Of a stretch of 33,079 bases of DNA, positions 21,659-27,567 are shown piece by piece. Each line of letters opens with the position of its first letter. The stretch's first letter is position 1. This DNA comes from a virus. Made by a program: the position numbers and the translations under genes. The notes under the pieces are model-generated. The model was not told the origin of the DNA and ran no database searches. It worked only from the letters and a program-made list of their open reading frames with translations. The stretch lies in IMG/VR virus record IMGVR_UViG_3300028025_000783, positions 1 through 33,079 of that record; one strand, given 5' to 3'.

Positions 21659-22269
21659 TTATTAGCGATAACAGTAAAGAATTTAAAATAGCCCCAGCAG
21701 GGTTACACATGGCTCGGTTGTACTCGGTCATTGACCTAGGGCATCAAGCTACCGAATGGGCTGGAGAAACCAAAATTATGCACAAAGTAGTGCTTACTTG
21801 GGAATTGCATGGTAATGACGATAGCGACCAGCCATTACAAACTGACGATAAAAAGCCATTGATTGTGTCTAAGCGTTATACCGTCAGCCTTGGTGACCAA
21901 GCTAGATTGCGTCAAGATCTAGAAGCATGGTCTAACAAAAAGATGACCGCAGAAGATCGCAAGAACTTTGACTTGCGTAATTTATTAGGTAAGTTCTGCA
22001 TGGTCAACATTACCCATTCAGAAGATGGCAAGTACGCCAACATTAGCGGTATTAGCCCCGTACCGTCTGCCTTGCGTAACGCCCAGCCTGAAGGTGTCAA
22101 CCCTACCCTGCATTTTTGGTTGGCTGAATTTGACCAAGTTAAATACGATGCCCTGCCAAAGTATTACAAGGAGAAGATTACCGAATCAAGCGAATGGCGT
22201 GGGCAGAAACAGCGTGAAGCTGATGCCCCTAAGATTGAAAATACCAACCTTGACGATATTCCGTTCTGA
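21655..22269 (+). CDS. Phage single-stranded-DNA-binding-like protein
   Basis: A 204-residue protein: FKIAPAGLHMARLYSVIDLG, KIMHKVVLTWELHG, SKRYTVSLGDQARLRQDLEA and FDLRNLLGKFCMVNITHSED fit an OB-fold-like core of a phage replication protein family with an SSB role. The chain ends NTNLDDIPF: the acidic tip with a terminal Ile-Pro-Phe that bacterial SSBs use to recruit partner proteins, which is strong support. It coats single-stranded DNA during replication and recombination. Directly upstream of a methyltransferase and an exonuclease. Confidence 0.72.
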   Translation: MIISDNSKEFKIAPAGLHMARLYSVIDLGHQATEWAGETKIMHKVVLTWELHGNDDSDQPLQTDDKKPLIVSKRYTVSLGDQARLRQDLEAWSNKKMTAEDRKNFDLRNLLGKFCMVNITHSEDGKYANISGISPVPSALRNAQPEGVNPTLHFWLAEFDQVKYDALPKYYKEKITESSEWRGQKQREADAPKIENTNLDDIPF

Positions 22270-22784
22270 TGAGCCATCCTAATCAAATGTTCTTTGTGCA
22301 ATCTGTTAGGGGTTTTTTCCCTGACAGCTTTGCCAACAAAAAAGTCCTAGAAATAGGGTCATTAAACATTAACGGGTCTGTAAGGGAGTTTTTTACAGGA
22401 TGCGACTATTTAGGGGTAGACATTGGAGAAGGTAGGGATGTAGACCTTGTTTGCAAGGGGCATGAATTAACTTTTCCTAACCTGTCTTTTGATACCGTCA
22501 TTTCTTGTGAATGTTTAGAACACGATGTGCATTGGGATAAAACTTTTCAAAAGATGTGCGAACTGTCTAAAGACTTGGTAGTAATGACTTGTGCTACTAC
22601 TGGCAGACCCAAGCACGGCACTTCAGACACTAATGCAGATGTATCACCGTTTACAAACGACTATTACAGAAACTTAGCAATACATGATTTTGTGGACAAT
22701 TTTGACTTCCACAACATTTTTAAGCATTTTGGCTTTGCTGTTAATTCTGACAGTCAAGATTTGTATTTTTGGGGAAAAAAATGA
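22269..22784 (+). CDS. SAM-dependent methyltransferase
   Basis: A 171-residue class I methyltransferase. KKVLEIGSLNINGSVREFFT holds the E-x-G-S variant of motif I, CDYLGVDIGEGRDVDLVCKG carries the acidic residue after strand beta-2, and FDTVISCECLEHD gives motif IV of Methyltransf_11-type enzymes. It lacks a DNA-methylase (D/N)PPY motif, so the target is more likely a small molecule, sugar or protein than DNA. It overlaps the SSB-like gene by 1 base and the exonuclease by 4 bases (ATGA). Confidence 0.8.
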   Translation: MSHPNQMFFVQSVRGFFPDSFANKKVLEIGSLNINGSVREFFTGCDYLGVDIGEGRDVDLVCKGHELTFPNLSFDTVISCECLEHDVHWDKTFQKMCELSKDLVVMTCATTGRPKHGTSDTNADVSPFTNDYYRNLAIHDFVDNFDFHNIFKHFGFAVNSDSQDLYFWGKK

Positions 22785-23551
22785 TAGTTAAAGAAAAGGA
22801 AGAAAAAAGTGGTCACTTCTATACTAAAGACGGCAGTCCAGCCTATACAGTCATTGGATCGTCTACGGGCAAGGAACGGGCAACAAATGTATCTGATGCA
22901 CGAAAACTCGGTTTACTGCCCTCAGTTACTACAATCATCGGTGTTGCCAGCAAAGGTGAAGGATTGCTCCGATGGATGCAAGAACAAGCTATCCTTGCCG
23001 CGCTTACATTACCTCGCCTAGAAGGGGAAGAAGAAGGGGTTTGGCTATCTAGGGTAATGAAGGATAGTAAGGCTACTGGTAGGGAAGCGGCAGAGCGCGG
23101 TACGGCTATTCATAACATCATTGAAGGTTACTTTGAGCAAGTGTATATGCCTGAAAAACCAGCTTACCTTGATGCAATTGATAGTACGCTTAAAGGTGCG
23201 TTTGGAAGCCAGCCGTGGCTAAGTGAACGCTCATTTGGTCACCCCTTGGGCTTTGGGGGAAAGTGCGACCTTATGGCTAAACCAATCAACGGTCAAGGTA
23301 CGGGGTTCATAGTAGATTTTAAGACTAAGACTACCGATCTTGATAAAATTGATGTATGGTTTGAGCATGAACTACAGTTAGCGGCATATCGTGAAGGGCT
23401 AAACTTGCCCAACGCTCGGTGTGCCATCGTATTTGTCAACGGCACAACTAACCAAGTAAAATTAGTAGAAGTAGAAGAACCCCAGCTTCAAAAGGGCTGG
23501 GAGTGCTTTCAACACTTATTACGCTTTTATCAGGTAAAAAACAATCTTTAA
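22781..23551 (+). CDS. PD-(D/E)XK exonuclease (RecB/Cas4-like)
   Basis: A 256-residue nuclease. Conserved blocks: GREAAERGTAIHNIIEGYFE (motif I His), SFGHPLGFGGKCDLMAKP (catalytic Asp), GTGFIVDFKTKTTD (Asp-x-Lys) and WFEHELQLAAYREGLN (Gln-x-x-x-Tyr), the order found in phage RecB-like exonucleases such as lambda-Exo relatives. The frame extends 12 bases upstream to a TTG, but the ATG at 22781 overlapping the methyltransferase stop (ATGA) is the natural start. It would resect DNA ends for recombination with the SSB-like protein. No separate annealase was identified. Confidence 0.88.
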   Translation: MIVKEKEEKSGHFYTKDGSPAYTVIGSSTGKERATNVSDARKLGLLPSVTTIIGVASKGEGLLRWMQEQAILAALTLPRLEGEEEGVWLSRVMKDSKATGREAAERGTAIHNIIEGYFEQVYMPEKPAYLDAIDSTLKGAFGSQPWLSERSFGHPLGFGGKCDLMAKPINGQGTGFIVDFKTKTTDLDKIDVWFEHELQLAAYREGLNLPNARCAIVFVNGTTNQVKLVEVEEPQLQKGWECFQHLLRFYQVKNNL

Positions 23552-23777
23552 TTCCTTCACGGGAACGGGGGAAACGAAAGGAGTACCCCAACTTATTTAA
23601 GGTCTGTGCATTTTCAGCCAGTTAAAGGTTTGCAAACCGCCTATTTTTAGGGCGTTAAGCCGCCATAGTAGGATGCAGTAAGTTAGGGTTTTTGCGGCTT
23701 TCCACCTAACAGCTAGTAACTGCCAAATACTGCCCTGTATCTTTTTTACAACTAAGGGTTTTCCTTAGATAAATATG
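23552..23777. other. Non-coding gap with multiple stem-loops, candidate structured RNA
   Basis: No gene seen on either strand. Stems on the plus strand: GGGG/CCCC (23567-23589), the perfect palindrome GGTTTGCAAACC (23627-23638), CGCC/GGCG (23638-23654), CAGTA/TACTG (23676-23732) enclosing GTTAGG/CCTAAC with a 17-nt loop (23682-23710), and CTAAGG-GTTTT-CCTTAG (23752-23768). The last could be a weak terminator. It sits between the exonuclease gene and the next promoter. Confidence 0.42.
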
Positions 23778-23807
23778 TTGACAGGGTTAAGCTAACTTAA
23801 CTAAACT
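23778..23807 (+). promoter_or_regulatory. Promoter with operator between the -35 and -10
   Basis: TTGACA (-35, 23778-23783), GGG, operator TTAAGCTAACTTAA (23787-23800), C, TAAACT (-10, 23802-23807); spacer 18. This is the best promoter in the window: a consensus -35 with the palindrome filling the spacer. A leader hairpin TTACTCG/CGAGTGA (23812-23830) and RBS AAGGAG follow before the ATG at 23850. Confidence 0.78.
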
Positions 23808-23849
23808 GGTGTTACTCGATTGGCGAGTGAAATAGAAAAGGAGCATTAA

Positions 23850-24074
23850 ATGAGAACAAACGACCAACTTCTAGCAGATTTAAAAGCAAGCAAAGAATTA
23901 GGTTTGCCTTTTGAATTGACTGTTGAAGAAAGGGCTAGGGCATTTGGTGATGCAGAATGGCCTAACCGCGATACAACAGCTAGAATTAAAGAAATGTGCT
24001 TAAGATACAAAGCAGGCTTGGCTTTATCTAAAAGCGACATCAAAGAAGTAAAAAAACATTTAAAGGGGAAATAA
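23850..24074 (+). CDS. Hypothetical early protein
   Basis: A 74-residue basic, helical protein: MRTNDQLLADLKASKELGLP, then FELTVEERARAFGDAEWPNR and IKEMCLRYKAGLALSKSDIK. Excellent RBS (AAGGAG, 7 bases upstream) and a leader hairpin. First gene behind the operator-bearing promoter at 23778, so probably strongly expressed and tightly controlled. No family recognised; a DNA- or host-directed early function is speculation. Confidence 0.68.
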   Translation: MRTNDQLLADLKASKELGLPFELTVEERARAFGDAEWPNRDTTARIKEMCLRYKAGLALSKSDIKEVKKHLKGK

Positions 24075-24302
24075 ATGAGTAATAACTATTTATTTTCGAT
24101 GTACTGCGGTAACACATACCTAGATGTTTATGGGTATATAGATAAAGACGAACCTAGCGTTGGTCATGTAGGCGGCATAGAAATTGAAGATGTCTGCACC
24201 TGCGACACTAAAACAAGCGTATGGGAAATGATCCACGCACTCAATTTTGATAAATTTAACGAGCAGGCTCAAATGGCTTGGTCAGAACGGAACGACAAAT
24301 GA
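24075..24302 (+). CDS. Hypothetical acidic protein
   Basis: A 75-residue acidic protein: YLFSMYCGNTYLDVYGYIDK, then VGHVGGIEIEDVCTCDTKTS and FDKFNEQAQMAWSERNDK. Predicted as a beta-sheet followed by a helix; Cys residues at CTC could bind metal but no partner pair is obvious. It starts immediately after the preceding stop and overlaps the lipoprotein gene by 4 bases. Unknown function. Confidence 0.65.
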   Translation: MSNNYLFSMYCGNTYLDVYGYIDKDEPSVGHVGGIEIEDVCTCDTKTSVWEMIHALNFDKFNEQAQMAWSERNDK

Positions 24303-24550
24303 AATACTTACTACTACTCACCCCATTAGCCTTAGCCGCTTGTAGTTCTTTTGAGCCACCCAATGTCAATCTAGAAACGGATAAACAGGCTTTTCACATG
24401 AGCCGTGCTCAAGTCATACTGGGTATCACAGAGTGTGAAGATGCTGGTACACGCCCTGTAGTCATTACGGCAAAGCGTAGAATCAACGGTGTTATGAGTG
24501 ATGTACCTGTAGAAGTTACCTGTAACCCACGCTACAAAATATTTCATTAG
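24299..24550 (+). CDS. Small lipoprotein
   Basis: An 83-residue protein starting MKYLLLLTPLALAACSSFEP: a short signal peptide with a textbook lipobox (L-A-A-C, Cys at residue 15), so it should be exported, lipidated and anchored in a membrane. The mature part (about 68 residues) includes AQVILGITECEDAGTRPVVI and VEVTCNPRYKIFH, with two more Cys that might form a disulfide. The ATGA overlap with the previous gene fixes the start. It is not in the lysis cassette and lacks the Pro-rich look of an Rz1 outer-membrane spanin. Superinfection exclusion is one option, unproven. Confidence 0.75.
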   Translation: MKYLLLLTPLALAACSSFEPPNVNLETDKQAFHMSRAQVILGITECEDAGTRPVVITAKRRINGVMSDVPVEVTCNPRYKIFH

Positions 24551-24559
24551 GAGATAAAC

Positions 24560-24652
24560 ATGAAAGAGTTTATTCAGGGCGGTTTAGTAGCTATTTTGAT
24601 CTGCGTCATTATTTTTGGTACTAATTACTTAATGCACGGGTATGTAATATGA
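24560..24652 (+). CDS. Single-pass membrane micropeptide, 30 residues
   Basis: MKEFIQGGLVAILICVIIFG then TNYLMHGYVI: one transmembrane helix. RBS TTAGGAG is 7 bases before the ATG, and the stop overlaps the next start (ATGA), so translation is well supported despite the size. Lies directly behind the lipoprotein gene. Function unknown. Confidence 0.72.
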   Translation: MKEFIQGGLVAILICVIIFGTNYLMHGYVI

Positions 24653-24885
24653 AACCAGTAGCTTATGCCATGTTTAGGGATGGAGAATATTACGATGCTA
24701 TTCACCCTGACGAATACATTAAAACGGCAGGGGAGTACGATACGCCCCTTTACACCTACACTCAACCAAAAGATTTAACAGATCAAGAAATAGATAGTTT
24801 AATTGCGGATGTTGCTGAAAAGCCTACGGATGAAGATTTGTACGATTTTGCTAAAGCAATACTAAGAAAGGCACAAGAGAAATGA
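24649..24885 (+). CDS. Small phage protein with LTDQEI motif
   Basis: A 78-residue acidic protein: MKPVAYAMFRDGEYYDAIHP, TPLYTYTQPKDLTDQEIDSL and AKAILRKAQEK. The N-terminal beta part (KPVA....PLYT) and LTD.EI helix are typical of a common phage accessory family of unknown role. The 3' end of the gene is nearly identical in DNA to that of the next gene, indicating duplication or recombination between them. Confidence 0.7.
   Translation: MKPVAYAMFRDGEYYDAIHPDEYIKTAGEYDTPLYTYTQPKDLTDQEIDSLIADVAEKPTDEDLYDFAKAILRKAQEK
24847..24878 (+). repeat. Direct repeat, copy 1 (paired with 25101-25132)
   Basis: Thirty-two bases matching 25101-25132 with one difference (A/G at the eighth base). It encodes the shared FA[K/R]AILRKAQE ends of two adjacent genes, and each copy lies at a gene's 3' end just before the following start codon. 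Confidence 0.9.
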
Positions 24886-25136
24886 CATCAGAACAATTAA
24901 AACAATGGAGTGCTGATATTTTGTATTTGCAAGACATAAATAGGAAGCAACAAGCTGAAATAGAAACATTGAAATATGAAAAATCTAGCGGTGTTTATGG
25001 CTTGGCAAATACCCTAACAGATGAGGAAATAAACGAACTGTATGCGGATTATCAAAACCCTGACTATTACAGTAGAGAAGTTATTTTTGACCAATTAGGG
25101 TTTGCTAGAGCAATACTAAGAAAGGCACAAGAATGA
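24882..25136 (+). CDS. Small phage protein with LTDEEI motif, partial paralogue of the previous gene
   Basis: An 84-residue protein: LKQWSADILYLQDINRKQQA (coiled coil), NTLTDEEINELYADYQ, and FARAILRKAQE. The N-terminus differs from its neighbour but the LTD.EI segment and last 11 residues match, so the two share a C-terminal module with different N-termini. Overlaps the gene before and the gene after by 4 bases each. Function unknown. Confidence 0.7.
   Translation: MTSEQLKQWSADILYLQDINRKQQAEIETLKYEKSSGVYGLANTLTDEEINELYADYQNPDYYSREVIFDQLGFARAILRKAQE
25101..25132 (+). repeat. Direct repeat, copy 2 (paired with 24847-24878)
   Basis: Second copy of the 32-base repeat; see 24847-24878. The two copies are 254 bases apart, almost exactly one gene length, as expected after a tandem duplication whose 5' part has since diverged or been replaced. 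Confidence 0.9.
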
Positions 25137-25435
25137 ACAATAAATGGACAAAAGAGAATTTTGAAATTTATGATGCCCAGCATCCTGATATATGGGAAAT
25201 GTTTAAAAAATTCTCATTACAAGTTGCGGCAAGAAGGCAATACTTTTCAGCTAAGTGCGTATTTCATCGGGTACGCTGGGAAACGGCCATTGGTAATACT
25301 GGGGACTTTAAAATTGATGACGGTTGGATTAGTCATTACGCTAGAAAATTTGCCAAGGAATACCCTGAACATGAGGAGTTATTTCAGTTCAGAGTTCGTA
25401 AAGCAAGCTATCACAACCAATACGCCCCGTTTTAG
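25133..25435 (+). CDS. Conserved phage protein (IRWET family)
   Basis: A 100-residue protein: HPDIWEMFKKFSLQVAARRQ, AKCVFHRVRWETAIGN, GDFKIDDGWISHYARKFAKE and LFQFRVRKASYHN. The pattern W..F...A......SA..V..R.RWET......KI.......YAR.F....P....F..R is a widespread small phage family of unknown function. Last gene of the plus-strand early operon; its stop overlaps the stop of the convergent endolysin gene by 4 bases. Confidence 0.72.
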   Translation: MNNKWTKENFEIYDAQHPDIWEMFKKFSLQVAARRQYFSAKCVFHRVRWETAIGNTGDFKIDDGWISHYARKFAKEYPEHEELFQFRVRKASYHNQYAPF

Positions 25436-25851
25436 GCGATCTGCTTGCCTTCTTTAAGGTCTGTGAGGGTTAGCCCACCCGTGTACTGGAAATGGGCTAA
25501 TTCCTTGAATGAACGCCATCTACCAGCCCATTCCAAACCTGCTTGTTCTCCTAGTTCTCCGATTTTAGCCCATACAGGGTCAGAACCATCCCAATTAGGC
25601 TTGCCATTGACCAAAGGTACGACATCAACAGCACAACGCCAGTTATGCCAAGAATCACCAGCTTTAGCATTGGTAACCACCTTTCCTGCCGTAGTCCTAC
25701 CTTGTTCGTATAAAGCCTGTTGGGATTCATTGTCACGGTATGTTGATGTAACTAGCAAGTCTATACCCTCATCCTTGCAAAGACTAAGAAAGTGCTCTAC
25801 ACGCTCTTTAGCTGGGGGTATCAGGTCATTAAGGCTTCGGCTGTTTAACAT
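25432..25851 (-). CDS. Endolysin: M15-type L-alanyl-D-glutamate peptidase
   Basis: A 139-residue cell-wall hydrolase. LLVTSTYRDNESQQALYEQG, then AKAGDSWHNWRCAVDVVPLV (His and Asp zinc ligands in a SxHxxxxAxD layout) and SFKELAHFQYTGG (third His) define the VanY/M15 fold used by phage T5-type endolysins to cut peptidoglycan cross-bridge peptides. No signal peptide or SAR helix, so it depends on the holin encoded next to it. It overlaps the holin gene by 23 bases and ends against a convergent gene. Confidence 0.92.
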   Translation of the reverse strand: MLNSRSLNDLIPPAKERVEHFLSLCKDEGIDLLVTSTYRDNESQQALYEQGRTTAGKVVTNAKAGDSWHNWRCAVDVVPLVNGKPNWDGSDPVWAKIGELGEQAGLEWAGRWRSFKELAHFQYTGGLTLTDLKEGKQIA

Positions 25852-26239
25852 TTTTCATGTCCATAATTTTTTCAAGGGTGCGACCACCAAAGTAAAACGA
25901 CATTATTAACATACCCCATTGGCCTAACAACTCTACATAATTGTTGTTTACCTCAATATCCCAAGCGGACATCATTGCAAAGGTAGAGTAAACAATAAGA
26001 ATAAAAACAAGGGTAGCTGGTCTAATGTTCTTGGATAGCGTAGAGTCAGAAGCCATGTCAGCTTGTTGTCTTTTAGTAAGCTCTTGCTGTTCTGCGGTAT
26101 CTGCGGCAATTTGAGCCAACTCGCCATTTTGTTGCATTTCAAGTAATTTGAGTTTTGCTTGCTCTGCCTGTGCTGGGTCAGGAAAGACTTTATCTAGAAT
26201 CTTACCGCCAATATTTAATAGTGCGTCTAGTGGAAACAT
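25829..26239 (-). CDS. Holin (3TM superfamily, GTA holin-like)
   Basis: A 136-residue protein. The N-terminus is an amphipathic FPLDALLNIGGKILDKVFPD segment and a Gln-rich helix; then IRPATLVFILIVYSTFAMMS and VELLGQWGMLIMSFYFGGRT make two clear membrane segments, with a FYFGGRTLEKIM end that is diagnostic of the 3TM holin family also used by gene transfer agents. It opens the inner membrane to let the endolysin out. Confidence 0.85.
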   Translation of the reverse strand: MFPLDALLNIGGKILDKVFPDPAQAEQAKLKLLEMQQNGELAQIAADTAEQQELTKRQQADMASDSTLSKNIRPATLVFILIVYSTFAMMSAWDIEVNNNYVELLGQWGMLIMSFYFGGRTLEKIMDMKNVKQPKP

Positions 26240-26505
26240 TATTTTTTCCCCTTTTCTCGTTCTTCAAGTAATTGCACCTTAACTTGTAATTGGTGAATAT
26301 CTTTGTAAATTTCTTCTTTCATTGCATGGCGTTTTTCGGCTGAAAGCGGTGAATCAGTTGGTACATTTTCTTTGGTAATTAAAGCTGGCATCTGCCCTTC
26401 AATTTTAGTAAGTCGTGTAGAAAAGTCTGATACTTGACCTAATAACCAAGCTAAACACGCTACAACAATTGGCAATACAGCTTTTAAAATGTCTTGAATA
26501 TTCAT
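26239..26505 (-). CDS. Membrane-anchored coiled-coil protein, possible inner-membrane spanin
   Basis: An 88-residue protein: IQDILKAVLPIVVACLAWLL gives one N-terminal membrane segment, followed by a charged periplasmic coiled coil (KEEIYKDIHQLQVKVQLLEE). N-in/C-out topology with a coiled coil is the layout of i-spanins, and it sits in the lysis cassette. No embedded outer-membrane lipoprotein frame was identified, so the spanin call is tentative. Confidence 0.6.
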   Translation of the reverse strand: MNIQDILKAVLPIVVACLAWLLGQVSDFSTRLTKIEGQMPALITKENVPTDSPLSAEKRHAMKEEIYKDIHQLQVKVQLLEEREKGKK

Positions 26506-26507
26506 AT

Positions 26508-26588
26508 TTACTCTAAATAACTATAAATGGTATATAAAATTATGACTATGGATGCTACCCATGTCCACATTAGCAAATCATCTTTCAT
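26508..26588 (-). CDS. Membrane micropeptide in lysis cassette, 26 residues
   Basis: MKDDLLMWTWVASIVIILYT then IYSYLE: a single hydrophobic helix with acidic ends. The ATG overlaps the stop of the preceding gene by 4 bases (ATGA), and its stop is two bases from the next start, which supports translation. Could be an antiholin or holin partner; unproven. Confidence 0.65.
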   Translation of the reverse strand: MKDDLLMWTWVASIVIILYTIYSYLE

Positions 26589-27031
26589 CGCCACATACCC
26601 CAAGTAAGTTCATAAGAAACCCAAGCGGCAAATAAATAACATAACAACATAACACTTTTCATTACCCGTCTGTCGTGTTGTTCTAGATACTTATCACGCT
26701 TATCTTCCCATTGCTTTCTAGCTTTAATACCTTGTATTTCTTCCCAAGCATTACTGCCGTATTTCTTGGTTATTTGTTCTTTTATCCGTGATTCTGACTG
26801 CCTAGCTATTAAAAGCCTTTGCCACTCATCTACAGCTTCAATAATCGTTGTTGTATCAAAGTTAACTTGCCTAGCTTTTTTTCTTGCATTTGCCCTGTCT
26901 TTTGCCGCTTTATCTGCTACTTCCAGTACCCCGTCTATTGCTTTAGATAGTTCTTGACTAGCCTTTACAGATTCATTAATGCTACTAGTGACTTGCTTGA
27001 CACCATTTGTAATTCCGAATGGGTCTGACAC
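26585..27031 (-). CDS. Lysis-region protein with coiled coil and C-terminal membrane helix
   Basis: A 148-residue protein. Residues 10-55 form a Ser/Lys/Ala helix (SSINESVKASQELSKAIDGV), residues 60-115 a basic helical region (IIEAVDEWQRLLIARQSESR), and the C-terminus SVMLLCYLFAAWVSYELTWG is a transmembrane segment. It lies between two small membrane proteins in the lysis/fibre operon. Possible roles are lysis regulation or virion membrane contact; no family identified. Confidence 0.65.
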   Translation of the reverse strand: MSDPFGITNGVKQVTSSINESVKASQELSKAIDGVLEVADKAAKDRANARKKARQVNFDTTTIIEAVDEWQRLLIARQSESRIKEQITKKYGSNAWEEIQGIKARKQWEDKRDKYLEQHDRRVMKSVMLLCYLFAAWVSYELTWGMWR

Positions 27032-27032
27032 A

Positions 27033-27242
27033 TTATTTGCCTGTCACCCAATGTGAAATAAACCCAATAAAGGTAGATATGGCAGATACAACCATCATTC
27101 CTACCCAAAATCCACCTCGACCTTTATTGGCTAAAGCAAGCAATTCTTCCATGCCTTCTTCTAGCTTATCTACTTTGGCGGTAAGTTGGTCAACCTTTTC
27201 CCAAAGTTGGCCGTATTTCACAGGGTCAATTTCAAATGACAT
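27033..27242 (-). CDS. Holin-like / XhlA-like small membrane protein
   Basis: A 69-residue protein: an N-terminal coiled coil (GQLWEKVDQLTAKVDKLEEG) then a membrane segment (FWVGMMVVSAISTFIGFISH) with a short basic tail. The coiled coil plus single C-terminal helix layout is that of XhlA/haemolysin-type phage lysis accessory proteins. Starts 2 bases after the stop of the tail-fibre-associated gene. Function inferred from layout. Confidence 0.62.
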   Translation of the reverse strand: MSFEIDPVKYGQLWEKVDQLTAKVDKLEEGMEELLALANKGRGGFWVGMMVVSAISTFIGFISHWVTGK

Positions 27243-27243
27243 A

Positions 27244-27564
27244 TTAGCCTAATGCTTTAATTTCATCTTCGGTTAGACCAAGTGCGGTTAATTTAGCTAG
27301 TGCTGATGCTTTAGCATTTATTGTGTCTTGAATTGCATCAATAATGGCTTGTTTTTTAGTTTGATTAACAACTACTTGACCATTTACTAATTCCCAAGCA
27401 TCAAAATAATTAGCATCTTCACCTTGTGGCAATATGCTGTTATCAACAATAATTGCACCTGCTGGACAGTCTTTTGCCAATACTTCTTCAATAGGAAGTT
27501 CGCCTGTAGGAATACAAACAGATACACCATTATTGAAATTTGTATAAATAATTACTTGTGCCAT
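27244..27564 (-). CDS. Tail-fibre-associated protein
   Basis: A 106-residue protein: MAQVIIYTNFNNGVSVCIPT with LPIEEVLAKDCPAGAIIVDN and YFDAWELVNGQVVVNQTKKQ, finishing in a helical ALAKLTALGLTEDEIKALG tail. This sequence type typically follows tail fibre genes in aquatic phages and is probably a fibre chaperone or a fibre subunit cap. Directly downstream of the 290-residue fibre gene, 3 bases apart. Confidence 0.7.
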   Translation of the reverse strand: MAQVIIYTNFNNGVSVCIPTGELPIEEVLAKDCPAGAIIVDNSILPQGEDANYFDAWELVNGQVVVNQTKKQAIIDAIQDTINAKASALAKLTALGLTEDEIKALG

Positions 27565-27567
27565 GAT

